From the NCBI RefSeq assembly GCF_000724625.1, contig NZ_CP007139.1, positions 3,596,001 through 3,660,000 on the forward strand: 64,000 nucleotides of DNA, given 5' to 3'. This DNA comes from Fimbriimonas ginsengisoli Gsoil 348. Its GTDB lineage: Bacteria; Armatimonadota; Fimbriimonadia; Fimbriimonadales; Fimbriimonadaceae. The translations under genes and the position numbers were made by a program. How positions within the stretch are numbered: the stretch's first letter is position 1; every line of letters starts with the position of its first letter. Under the pieces are notes generated by a model that did no database searches, was not told the origin of the DNA, and was given only the letters and a program-made list of their open reading frames with translations. Shown here one piece after another: positions 45,476 to 53,570 of the stretch.

Positions 45476-45972
45476 CCTTCTGTCATGTGAGTTCCTAACG
45501 ATCACTCCCGTTAGGAACACTCCTCAGTCCATTCGCGCGATCGCCGGCAGCCGACGGGTACGGCATTACTCCATCAGCCGGCGTGCTTCTCCGTTTCCAA
45601 GCCCCACCCGAGGTGAAAGTGGGACCGGCCATACGAGCGGGGAACTGCTTTCAGCAGAGTCCTGTAATTCGGAACGAACTTCTCGATGGTGACATGAAGA
45701 TGTCCGAATGGTGTGGACGATTGTTCACCTACTCGAAGCCGGTATCTTGCGACCTCGCCGCTGGACGGATTTTTAGTCCCAGGAATCGGCCAACGAGGCC
45801 GAATAGGCTCGCTTTAGGTGAAGAACCGCGGCCGGCGCGAACTTGAGGTGAGGCTGAATTTGCTGGAGGCGAAGCTGCAACCATACGTAATGCTAATACG
45901 GTCTCAAGAGAAATCTTTGAGGCCGTATTAGCTTCAATTAGCCGCTTGAAGCGGTCGTATTAGAAACGGCAG
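45476..45972. other. Intergenic region with stacked hairpins
   Basis: No gene seen in 45476-45891. At 45892-45932 lies an 18-bp imperfect stem (GCTAATACGGTCTCAA pairing with TTGAGGCCGTATTAGC, one G-U). CCGCTTGAAGCGG at 45942-45954 makes a second small hairpin and CGTATTAG recurs a third time. They follow the stop of the minus-strand SRPBCC gene by 40-80 bp, so an RNA structure ending that operon is likely, though no clear T-run is present. Confidence 0.5.
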
Positions 45973-46776
45973 CTACTCCGCGGACGGGAAAAGGTCGGCG
46001 AGCCAGCGTGCCCACTCCGGTTCCGCCTCTGCCGCGGCGGTGTCTGCGCCTTCGCCAAAGAGATAAAACCGGATCGAAAGATAGACCTGGTCCCCCATCG
46101 GCATCGCGAAGAGATTGCAGATTCCCTGGGCAGGCTCACGGACAAGGACCAGGGAGCCAGGCGCGTCTTCCGGACCCATCGTTGCGACCTCGCCGGAGAA
46201 ACTCGGCGCATCCGATCCAGCGGAAACCTGTTGGCCCACGGTGGCGTTGGCCACGCCTAGTGGACCGGCAAACTTTTCCCATGTCGAAGAGATCGGACCG
46301 GGAGCCACTGCCGAGGCTTCGAAACTCGCGCTGGGTTGGCCGGGGAACCGGGTGAGCACCAGCCGGAGGATCTGGAAGAAGGTGCCCCAACCCTGCTCGA
46401 TCGCTTCGAACTGGCCATCCCACTCGTCGGTGCTGGCAAACCAACTGTGGACAACCCGAACCACGCAGGTTCCGCCGGACTTGGCTTCCACGGTCCACTC
46501 GTCCGCGACCGCCGGCGCGCCCGGCGACATCCCTTCGCTGTTGGCCACAAACCTCCGGGGAGGGTCCCATTCGGCCATGGTTGAAACGGTATCCATCCCG
46601 GGGCCGAAGCAAAGGGAGATCTCGCCTCCGACACGCTCTTCGATCTTCGCGGGAACGAACCAGGACGAGATTCCCGGCCCGGTGGCGATCGCTTGCCAGA
46701 CCTCTTCCGGCGAACCCGGAACTTCGACTTCGACTTGGACGGAACGGAGTCCATTCTCTCCTACTTTGACGCTCAT
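45973..46776 (-). CDS. SRPBCC (AHSA1-like) domain protein
   Basis: 267 residues. The N-terminal half is an activator-of-Hsp90-like START-fold domain: VQVEVEVPGSPEEVWQAIATGPGISSWFVPA, then AEWDPPRRFVANSE and the C-terminal helix GWGTFFQILRL. The second half (GQQVSAGSDAPSF on) is a further α/β region of unknown kind. It is cotranscribed with an ArsR-like regulator through an ATGA overlap, the common arrangement for this family; ligand unknown. Confidence 0.88.
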   Translation of the reverse strand: MSVKVGENGLRSVQVEVEVPGSPEEVWQAIATGPGISSWFVPAKIEERVGGEISLCFGPGMDTVSTMAEWDPPRRFVANSEGMSPGAPAVADEWTVEAKSGGTCVVRVVHSWFASTDEWDGQFEAIEQGWGTFFQILRLVLTRFPGQPSASFEASAVAPGPISSTWEKFAGPLGVANATVGQQVSAGSDAPSFSGEVATMGPEDAPGSLVLVREPAQGICNLFAMPMGDQVYLSIRFYLFGEGADTAAAEAEPEWARWLADLFPSAE

Positions 46777-47375
46777 GATTGCTCCTTAACGTTGGATTCG
46801 TATGGGGTGGGGTGGGCGGCGACGATCAGCCGGTGCGATCGCCCGCCCGGGGACGACGCATCGTGGTAGTGCGAGACCAATGCGGTAACCGCCCGGGTTA
46901 GGTCGGCGGTGAACGCTGCCCGCTCGGTGGCGGATCGGAACCGGATCTCGGTGTCGATCGATAGCGTGGGGAGGTGCTTATCCGCTTCGCGGGCTCGGCG
47001 GACGAGGTCGCCGACTTCTTGCACGATCCGCGCGGCCAGCGCGATAAGATAGCTAGCGGATAGCCGATCGGCGGTCCGCGCCGGGTCGGTAGCGGCGAGC
47101 CCCATCGCCTTGGGCGCAACGACGTACGACGCCGCGCTGGCGACGAAGAGCCGCTCCGTGATCCCTCCCCACTTCCGCTGCCCGGCCTGGCGCACCAGTT
47201 GGTGGGTTTCGAGGGCGTTGAGATGGTAATTCGCCTTCTGCCGGGTTAAGCCAACCTTCGCCGCCACGGAAGCGGCGGACTCCGGCTGACTCAACTCGGC
47301 CAGCAACCGACTCCGAATCGGCTCCAGCGCGACGGTCGCCGCCGAGGGGTCATGGATCACTTGCAGGTCGAGCAC
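46773..47375 (-). CDS. ArsR-like winged-helix regulator
   Basis: 200 residues. The N-terminal wHTH is clear: LEPIRSRLLAELSQPESAASVAAKVGLTRQKANYHLNALE. The C-terminal region (about 60-190) is alpha-helical and of unknown ligand. It starts at GTG 47375, exactly where transcription should begin (TAGAAT ends 6 bases earlier), so it is probably leaderless. The operator palindrome covering its own -35 box indicates autorepression. It overlaps the SRPBCC gene by 4 bp. Confidence 0.85.
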   Translation of the reverse strand: MLDLQVIHDPSAATVALEPIRSRLLAELSQPESAASVAAKVGLTRQKANYHLNALETHQLVRQAGQRKWGGITERLFVASAASYVVAPKAMGLAATDPARTADRLSASYLIALAARIVQEVGDLVRRAREADKHLPTLSIDTEIRFRSATERAAFTADLTRAVTALVSHYHDASSPGGRSHRLIVAAHPTPYESNVKEQS

Positions 47376-47381
47376 GGGGCT

Positions 47382-47413
47382 ATTCTAAGCCTTGACAACT
47401 TTTGTTGTCAAGG
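47382..47413 (-). promoter_or_regulatory. Promoter and operator of the ArsR-like/SRPBCC operon
   Basis: CCTTGACAAC (47390-47399), TTTT, GTTGTCAAGG (47404-47413): a perfect 10-bp inverted repeat. On the minus strand its outer half supplies TTGACA (47411 to 47406), an 18-bp spacer follows, then TAGAAT (47387 to 47382). Binding of a dimeric repressor would cover the -35 element. Confidence 0.8.
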
Positions 47414-47817
47414 GTTTTAAAGGGGAAACTGGGCGGCTTGGATTTGGGGCGCATCGCAGAGAGCCTGTTGGATGGTATTCGGTGGGTTCGAGGGCTCCTG
47501 CTATTCGTAGGCTGATGTCGCCGCTTTCAGGGCTCGGAGGGTTGTCGGCCCCTTTACCAGGGCTCCGCTTCGCTCCGACCTTTGCTTTGAGATGTCGCGC
47601 CTTCAGCGCTGGCTCCGGATCTGCCCTCGGACGCAGCTTCGATCTTAGGCGCCCCACGTAGAAGGCATGCTATGCAACGGCTTCCAGAGGACAGAGATGC
47701 AGCGCTCTTGGTCGACTTAAGATGGGGAGCCTTCGATTGTTTTGCCGCTCGTCCGAGCTTGAACACGACGACCCACCTTCGATTGGGGTTACACTTACTT
47801 GTACATCAACTCGGCGA
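47414..47817. other. Intergenic region with structured, repeat-like DNA
   Basis: No gene. Sequence is strand-skewed and rich in short inverted motifs (GGGCTCGGAG, CAGGGCTCCGC), and its minus-strand translation contains PALKARHLKA, the kind of artefact seen when an intergenic repeat is called as an ORF. Its other copies, if any, lie outside this window. Confidence 0.4.
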
Positions 47818-50800
47818 TCATTCGTTCGGTAGCCGGGGCAGCAAGAAAGCCAAGTCTGGCGAGGACTCCCAATCCTCCCGCGCCGCGGCAAGGTACGCCG
47901 CCCGCTCCTCCCCCGATCCGGCAATCCCTGCCAACCGCAAGTTGGCCTCCCCGGCAAAGTGCCGGTTTGGAAGCGACCGGAACAGCCCCAATGCATCGTC
48001 CCACGCCCGCCTCTTCGCCTCGACGTCTGGCTCGAAGTCCCCCAGCCAAAGGCATGCCTCCGCTTCCTCGAACCGGCCTTCGACCTGCGCCAGCTCCCCG
48101 CGAACCGCTCTCAACTCACGCGCAGCCTCCTCGGCATCGCCTCTCACACCTCGGATGCGCATTTGTAAGGCCCAGAAAATGGCTTCATTTCGTTTGTCCC
48201 CGATTTTTTGGAAGAATTCCCCGGCAATTTGCAGTCCTGCTTCTTCAATGTCGTCGCGACCAGCTTCGATTCTGGTCCTCGTAAACCCGTAGAGCGAACC
48301 CGCCTCCCCCTGCCGATCTCCAATCTCCTTATAGAGGATCTGAGCCGCTCGATATCCTTCCTCTGCCTCGGCGTAGGCATCGCGCACGCGTGCCACCTCG
48401 GCAAGGCCACCCAGCACGTTTGCTTCTCCCCGCCGATCTCCGATCTTCTTGAAAATGGTCAGTGCTGCCCGATAACCTTCCTTCGCCTCGGAGTAGGCAC
48501 CGCGCATGCGTGCCACATTGGCAAGCCCATCCAGCGCGTTTGCCTCTCCGGACGGGCTTCCGACCCCCTTATAGATGATCTGAGCTGCTCGATAACCTTC
48601 CTCCGCCTCGCAGTAGGCACCGCGCAGGCTTGTGACATCGGCAATGCGGACAAGCGCATTAGCCTCTCCGTGCCGGTTACCGACCTCCTTATAGATGGTC
48701 AGGGCTGCTCGGTATCCCTCCTCCGCCTCAGAGTAGGCGTCGCGCATCTTTGCCACGTCAGCAATGCCCCTAAGAGCATGTGCCTCTCCCTGCTGGTCTC
48801 CGGTTTCCTTGTTGATGGACAAAGCTAATCGGTATCCTTCCTCCGCCTCGGGGTAGGCATCCCGCATCTTTGCCATGTCGGCAAGGGCCTTGAGCGCATG
48901 TGCTTCTCCCTGCCGATCTCCAATCTCCTTATAGAGGATCTGAGCCGCTCGGTAACCCTCCTCCGCCTCGGCGTAAGCACCGCGCATGCTTGCTACGTCA
49001 GCGAGGCCCCTAAGCGCATTAGGTTCTCCGTGCCGGTTTCCGACCTCCTTGTAGATGGCCAGGGCCGCTCGGTATCCCTCCTCCGCCTCGGCATACGCAT
49101 TGCGGATACTTGCCACTTCGGCAAGGCCGATCCGCGCATTTGCCTGGGCTGATTTGTCGGGACGGGCCATTGCAGTTATCAGGCCCCGTTCGAAAACAGT
49201 GCGCGCATCGTCGTTGCGGGAGGTCACTCGCAAGAATTCACCGAGGTGGTAGAAACAAGCGAGCACCAGACCTGGCGGAACTGTTCCTTCGACGATGGCG
49301 CGCGCGGCAGGCTGGCTCGCTCTACGCAGGACGTTCCATCCGGGACTACCCGGCATTTCGTTGCCGCGCTCGCGCACGAGTCCTACGTAATAGCCGCAGT
49401 ACGCTCGGCGCATCGCCTCAAAGGAAATCTCGGCCCGTTTGGCGAGCACGAGCCGCACAATTGTCGGCAATTCATACTCGCTGGCGCCGTGCACTTCCGT
49501 GCGCCGTAACAACGACCACCGGGTCCACTCGGTCAACTGACTTCGGCTGACCTTCAAGTGAAGCTCGGCGTCGTCCGCGACGAACGGGTACTCGAACGGC
49601 GCGAGCTTGAGGAACGCCTCCCGATCCTTCTTTTTCAGCCGATCGATGGACCAACTGACGCACGCTTCTATGCTCCGCTGGCGCGCCACGCCGACCGAAT
49701 CTTCGCCGGACGTCTGGAGCCAGGATAGCGCCGCCTTCTCCACGCCATCCGCAATCTCCTTCAGCGTGGCGTCGTTCGCATGGGCGCCCAGCAGCTCCAG
49801 CGCCAGAGGCAGACCCTCGGTCGCCCGAAGCACCCGCAGAAGCGCCTTTAGGTCAGAAAACTCGGTAACGCCACGCTGGGCTGAGCGATCTCTAAACAGC
49901 GTGAACGCCTCGCTACCCTCGATATTATCTTCACTCGTCGGCACTCCCAGCGACCGCTGCTTCACCTCGGCCGTGACGTTCAGCGGGGAAGCCGCATGCT
50001 GGCTGGTTGCCAGCGCCCGCACATTCCGAGCCTGTTGCAGCAGATTCCCCAGAAACGCGTTCGTCTGCGTATTCGCGACGCTCTCGAAGTTGTCTAGGAA
50101 GAGCAGAAGGGTCCCTTGCCGGGCAAGGTAGCCGGCGAGGCTGCCAGATGGATCTTTCCTGACCACCTCCGGCGCCCGCACCGCTTCCGCAAGCATAGAC
50201 GCGAACGAGTCCGCCGTCACGTCCTCGGGCACGTTGGTGGTCAGTACATCGAACCGCGCGACGTGGACCCCGCCCGCGAAGCGCCCCTGGATCCGTTTGA
50301 TCGCCTCCACCGCGGTCGATGTCTTCCCAATCCCCCCGGGCCCGTGGAGTAGCAGCATCGGCGGCTCCCCCCGCTCTGCCCACTCAACAACCCGGGCGAT
50401 CATGTCCTCGTATCCGACGAACTTGCCCCGAGCTCCCAAGCTCAATAGAACTTCCATCCCGGGCAAAGCTGCGCCCTCCTGCGGCGTTTCCAAGGTCACC
50501 TGCACGGCCGGAGCCATCGGCGCCGACCCATGATCCAGAAAATGGCGAATCCGCTCCTCTTTCCCCACCGGCAGACCTACAGAAGCCGAAGCTATGATCG
50601 CGTCCGCGTACTGGTCCAATGCCTCCTCCACGGCCGCGTTCTGCGCCTGATCCCGGATGAGTTTCAAAAGCGTCGGCGCCTGCCGCTCCTTTGCGGACGC
50701 GCTCAAGGTCCGGTGAGCGTTCTGAAGCGCCCCTTCAAGGAGATCCACGTCTTCGAATTCACCCCAAACCACCGGCACAAGCCCGGTGTAGCCGCCCTCG

Positions 50801-51165
50801 ACTGGCTCGGAGCCAATCCGGTCTAGAAACGCAAGTAGCTCCTTAGCCGACTCACTCCCTACCCGGAAGAAGCTGGGAGAAAGCACCGCCACCAGACACC
50901 CGCACCTAGCCAGCTTCTCGCTGTGCCGAACCAAATAATCCTGCCCCACTCGGTTGTCCCGCCAGTCTGCGAACAGAACATCCCCATCCTCCTCGATCCG
51001 AGCCATCCGCGGCCCTAACCGAGCCCGAACCCGCGCCACTAACCGGCGAGTGAATTCCGCGAGATACCGCCCATCCCAAGCATCCTCTCCGGCATGACAA
51101 AGGAATCCGATTGGCTTTGGCAGATCGATCGGTCCGGGGTGGGGCTCCACTTTCGAGTATTTCAC
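47818..51165 (-). CDS. TIR-like / NB-ARC (STAND) / TPR immune-receptor-like protein
   Basis: About 1115 residues. Numbered from the upstream TTG 51228: residues 38-135 look like a TIR domain (PIGFLCHAGED, GCLVAVLSPSFF, then SAKEL with Glu 130 at the site of the NADase catalytic Glu). Residues 265-560 are an NB-ARC-type STAND ATPase with Walker A GPGGIGKT (296-303), Walker B LLLFLDN (374-380), TSQ (408-410) and GLPLAL (472-477). Residues about 697-976 are seven near-identical 40-residue TPR units. This is the plant R-protein architecture, known in bacteria as antiphage cell-death proteins. GTG 51165 (or 51150) is preferred because the promoter lies inside the longer frame. Confidence 0.8.
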   Translation of the reverse strand: MKYSKVEPHPGPIDLPKPIGFLCHAGEDAWDGRYLAEFTRRLVARVRARLGPRMARIEEDGDVLFADWRDNRVGQDYLVRHSEKLARCGCLVAVLSPSFFRVGSESAKELLAFLDRIGSEPVEGGYTGLVPVVWGEFEDVDLLEGALQNAHRTLSASAKERQAPTLLKLIRDQAQNAAVEEALDQYADAIIASASVGLPVGKEERIRHFLDHGSAPMAPAVQVTLETPQEGAALPGMEVLLSLGARGKFVGYEDMIARVVEWAERGEPPMLLLHGPGGIGKTSTAVEAIKRIQGRFAGGVHVARFDVLTTNVPEDVTADSFASMLAEAVRAPEVVRKDPSGSLAGYLARQGTLLLFLDNFESVANTQTNAFLGNLLQQARNVRALATSQHAASPLNVTAEVKQRSLGVPTSEDNIEGSEAFTLFRDRSAQRGVTEFSDLKALLRVLRATEGLPLALELLGAHANDATLKEIADGVEKAALSWLQTSGEDSVGVARQRSIEACVSWSIDRLKKKDREAFLKLAPFEYPFVADDAELHLKVSRSQLTEWTRWSLLRRTEVHGASEYELPTIVRLVLAKRAEISFEAMRRAYCGYYVGLVRERGNEMPGSPGWNVLRRASQPAARAIVEGTVPPGLVLACFYHLGEFLRVTSRNDDARTVFERGLITAMARPDKSAQANARIGLAEVASIRNAYAEAEEGYRAALAIYKEVGNRHGEPNALRGLADVASMRGAYAEAEEGYRAAQILYKEIGDRQGEAHALKALADMAKMRDAYPEAEEGYRLALSINKETGDQQGEAHALRGIADVAKMRDAYSEAEEGYRAALTIYKEVGNRHGEANALVRIADVTSLRGAYCEAEEGYRAAQIIYKGVGSPSGEANALDGLANVARMRGAYSEAKEGYRAALTIFKKIGDRRGEANVLGGLAEVARVRDAYAEAEEGYRAAQILYKEIGDRQGEAGSLYGFTRTRIEAGRDDIEEAGLQIAGEFFQKIGDKRNEAIFWALQMRIRGVRGDAEEAARELRAVRGELAQVEGRFEEAEACLWLGDFEPDVEAKRRAWDDALGLFRSLPNRHFAGEANLRLAGIAGSGEERAAYLAAAREDWESSPDLAFLLPRLPNE
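48298..49137 (-). repeat. Seven 120-bp tandem repeats (TPR units)
   Basis: Seven in-frame 40-codon units with the core EAEEGYRAA, and an eighth, degenerate one beyond 48298. Units 1, 4, 6 and units 2, 7 are particularly close, differing at a handful of residues. The DNA is similar enough to recombine and change copy number. Confidence 0.9.
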
Positions 51166-51199
51166 GGAGGTAATGACCAGTATCGGCAGGGTCGGAAGG

Positions 51200-51228
51200 A
51201 ATATAACCTTACTCGGAGCCAACGTCAA
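51200..51228 (-). promoter_or_regulatory. Promoter of the TIR-STAND-TPR gene
   Basis: On the minus strand TTGACG (51228 to 51223), 17-bp spacer, TATATT (51205 to 51200). The TTG that would be the earliest start codon is the -35 box itself, so translation begins further in, at GTG 51165 or 51150. Confidence 0.7.
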
Positions 51229-51272
51229 CTGACCCTCTACATTGGGAAAATAGACTGCCAGTCTGAAAGTGA

Positions 51273-51336
51273 CCGTAGCCCGGGGATTTATCCCCGGAGG
51301 AGCCGCGAACCGCAGCTAAAGCTACGGGGTACGGGT
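51273..51336 (+). repeat. Palindromic intergenic repeat, copy A
   Basis: Two stems in a row: GTAGCCCGGGGATTTATCCCCGG type (CCGGGGA/TCCCCGG) and an imperfect stem built on CCGCGAACCGCAGCTAAAGC. A second copy lies in opposite orientation at 61361-61425, sharing a 25-bp identical block. Confidence 0.8.
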
Positions 51337-51453
51337 CACATCAAAGAAGGCAAACGTAAACCCAATCTGTCGCTGCCCATCTGGGGGCCGATAAGCTGGG
51401 GAATGCGCCAAAGAGCGGCGTTAGAGGGCGGTGACCCAGGGGAAAGAGAGGAA

Positions 51454-51529
51454 TGGCTGCCGCAATAGGACTCGAACCTATGACCCGCTGATTAACAGTC
51501 AGCTGCTCTACCAACTGAGCTATGCGGCA
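51454..51529 (-). tRNA. tRNA-Asn (GTT)
   Basis: The minus strand starts TGCCGCATAGCTCAGTTGGT. It has an acceptor stem TGCCGCA/TGCGGCA, D arm, anticodon loop CTGTTAA with GTT (51494-51496), TψC arm GGTTCGAGTCC, discriminator G and an encoded CCA at 51454-51456. Total 76 nt. Confidence 0.96.
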
Positions 51530-51565
51530 GTAGGTTGAGAAATATACCTCGGAACTGGGGGGCGG

Positions 51566-52312
51566 TCAAGGGGCGGGATGGGAAGAAGAGTGGGCGACGA
51601 CGACGGGTGGCGGTGGTGGGGTGGAGCCGATGATGTTGACGGCCCGGCCGACGAGGAGGACGATGATGCTGAGGGAGATGCTTGCCTGCACCATCATCAG
51701 CCCCTTGGCCCATCGGCTCAATACCGGGGCGTCGGTCGGGGAGAGGGCCGCGCTCGAGTTGTATGCCAAGAAAAGGTAGTCGATGAAGCCGGGTTTCCAG
51801 CCCTCCTGTCCGGTCTTTTCGAGCTGTTCGGGGCTCATCGACATTTGGGGGAATAGGAATGCGCCCTCGTGATGCTGAAGACGAGCCGCCCTCGCGTGCG
51901 GACCGCCGGCATCGAGCCGCCAATACCAGCAGGCGAACACCAACACGTTCGTGGCCCAGAGGCCGGCCGCCGACTTTAGTAGCTCGCTGGGGGTCTCTTT
52001 TTGCCCCTTGAGGCCCAGGACCAGTAGTGCCAGCGAGGCCAGCATGAAGCAGGTGAGGATGGCGAGCAAGACGTACGCCAAAATCGTATTGAGCCGGTGC
52101 CGATGCTGGCGATGGCTTAGCATGAGCGGCGCCGCCGTCAAGAGCACGATCACCATTGGGATCCACCGCATCCGAGTGTCGGTAAACGGCAGCAGCTTCG
52201 TAGGAAGCGACGCATAGAGTCCGCCGATCGCCAGCAATGCGACCAACACCGGCCACCGCTGCTCCGCGGAGCCCAGGCGGCAAGCAATCCTTCTGGCCCA
52301 ACGATGGGACAT
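51566..52312 (-). CDS. DUF1345-like membrane protein
   Basis: 248 residues with about six hydrophobic segments. The C-terminal motif WKPGFIDYLFLAYNSSAALSPTDAPVLSRWAKGLMMVQ is the signature of the DUF1345 family. The loop before it carries a charged region (GGPHARAARLQHHEGAF) and the end is Pro/His-rich (STPPPPPVVVAHSSSHPAP). No known function; no operon partner. It lies 36 bp from tRNA-Asn. Confidence 0.82.
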   Translation of the reverse strand: MSHRWARRIACRLGSAEQRWPVLVALLAIGGLYASLPTKLLPFTDTRMRWIPMVIVLLTAAPLMLSHRQHRHRLNTILAYVLLAILTCFMLASLALLVLGLKGQKETPSELLKSAAGLWATNVLVFACWYWRLDAGGPHARAARLQHHEGAFLFPQMSMSPEQLEKTGQEGWKPGFIDYLFLAYNSSAALSPTDAPVLSRWAKGLMMVQASISLSIIVLLVGRAVNIIGSTPPPPPVVVAHSSSHPAP

Positions 52313-52320
52313 GGGGATAA

Positions 52321-52490
52321 GGGTACCGGGTGGGAGGCGTTGGGCGTTAAGGTGTTGCGGTGTTGGTTAGCGTGAGGCTTTACCTCGTTTGATGGGACGG
52401 ATGGGTCGAATGGGACTGATGGGTCTTATGCGCCCCATCAGTCCACACGACTGCGGCCACAACACCGTAACACCGCAACACCCGGTACCC
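52321..52490. mobile_element. 170-bp MITE-like palindromic element
   Basis: GGGTACCGGGTG (52321-52332) and its exact complement CACCCGGTACCC (52479-52490) are 12-bp terminal inverted repeats. Inside lie a second inverted pair (GGTGTTGCGGTGTT at 52351-52364 with AACACCGCAACACC), four 9-bp tandem units (GATGGGACG type, 52391-52426) and a central 11-bp hairpin GGACTGATGGG/CCCATCAGTCC at 52413-52444. No ORF. It sits in the glpX leader region. Confidence 0.6.
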
Positions 52491-52550
52491 TATTCTCACC
52501 TTCGAGCCCGGCAGTGTTGCCGGGTGATCTACGACGAGGTAGAGCGAAAA

Positions 52551-53510
52551 ATGACTAGTAATCACCATTTGGACTTCTTGCGCGTCACCGAGGCGGCGGC
52601 GCTTTGTGCGGCTAGGTTTGTGGGGAAAGGGGATCGCGACGGGGCGGACCAGGCGGCGTGCGATGGGATGCGCCGTACCCTTAACGAGCTTTCGATGTGC
52701 GGCACCATCGTTATCGGAGAGGGGGAGCGGGACGAGGCGCCGATGCTCTTTATCGGCGAGCAGCTCGGTAACGGCGACGGGCCCAAGATCCAGATCGCCG
52801 TCGACCCGCTCGAAGGTACGAACCTATGCGCGAACGGCACGCCGAACGCGATCGCGGTTCTTGCGGCGGCCATCGAGGGGGAAGGGACGCTGATGCATGC
52901 GCCCGATTGCTACATGGACAAGCTGGTGGTCGGCGAGGAGTGCCGCGGCATCGTGGACATCACCTTGCCGCCCCGGGTCAACGTGCGGCTCATGTCCAAG
53001 GCGATGGGGAAGGAGGTCGACGAGCTGATTATCGGCGTTCTCGACCGTCCCCGGCATGAGCAGCTCATTCGCGAGATCCGGGAAGCGGGGGCGCGGGTCC
53101 ATCTGGTTTCGGACGGCGACCTTTCGGTCGCGGTCGCCGCTTTGGACCCGGATTCGGACGTCGACGCGCTCATGGGGATCGGGGGAGCGCCGGAGGGGGT
53201 CATCACCGCGGCCGCTACCCTTTGCTGCAAGGGAGAGATGCAGGCGCGGCTTGTCTTCACCAAGGGCGAGCAGAGGGAGCGCGCCGAAAAGATGGTGGGT
53301 GGCGATCTCGAACGCGTATTTACCACGGAGGATCTGGCCAGTGGGAATGTCATGTTCTCCGCCACCGGCATCACCTCGGGCGACCTCCTGAAAGGGGTCC
53401 GATACCGGAGGGGATTTGCTCTCACCGAATCGCTGATCATGCGGTCGGCGACGGGAACGATCCGTCGGATCGAAACGACCCACCAGGATGCAGGGAAGTA
53501 CGCCTATTAG
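52551..53510 (+). CDS. glpX: Class II fructose-1,6-bisphosphatase
   Basis: 319 residues from ATG 52551 (GAGG 12 bases upstream); the frame opens upstream to 52389 only through the palindromic element. Hydrolyses fructose-1,6-bisphosphate to fructose-6-phosphate in gluconeogenesis. Li-sensitive-phosphatase metal motifs GEGERDEAPML and VDPLEGT are intact, with GIGGAPEGVITAAAT and FTTEDLASGNVMFSATG typical of GlpX. A core metabolic gene; it probably forms its own transcription unit followed by glnE. Confidence 0.96.
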   Translation: MTSNHHLDFLRVTEAAALCAARFVGKGDRDGADQAACDGMRRTLNELSMCGTIVIGEGERDEAPMLFIGEQLGNGDGPKIQIAVDPLEGTNLCANGTPNAIAVLAAAIEGEGTLMHAPDCYMDKLVVGEECRGIVDITLPPRVNVRLMSKAMGKEVDELIIGVLDRPRHEQLIREIREAGARVHLVSDGDLSVAVAALDPDSDVDALMGIGGAPEGVITAAATLCCKGEMQARLVFTKGEQRERAEKMVGGDLERVFTTEDLASGNVMFSATGITSGDLLKGVRYRRGFALTESLIMRSATGTIRRIETTHQDAGKYAY

Positions 53511-53570
53511 CGGCTATCCTTAATCCGTGGGCGCCGTCGTGATTGCAGGAGTTGGGTTCCGTTACTCGCC

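Noticed and set aside
47385-47657. 90-residue ORF on the minus strand
   Set aside because: Low-complexity, repeat-like composition (PALKARHLKA); overlaps the operator and no start signals.
48298-49137. Direct repeats resembling a CRISPR array
   Set aside because: The 120-bp units are in frame, code for TPR helices and have no unique spacers.
51166-51228. TTG 51228 as start of the STAND protein
   Set aside because: That TTG lies in the -35 box of a clear promoter whose TATATT box is downstream, so it would not be in the mRNA.
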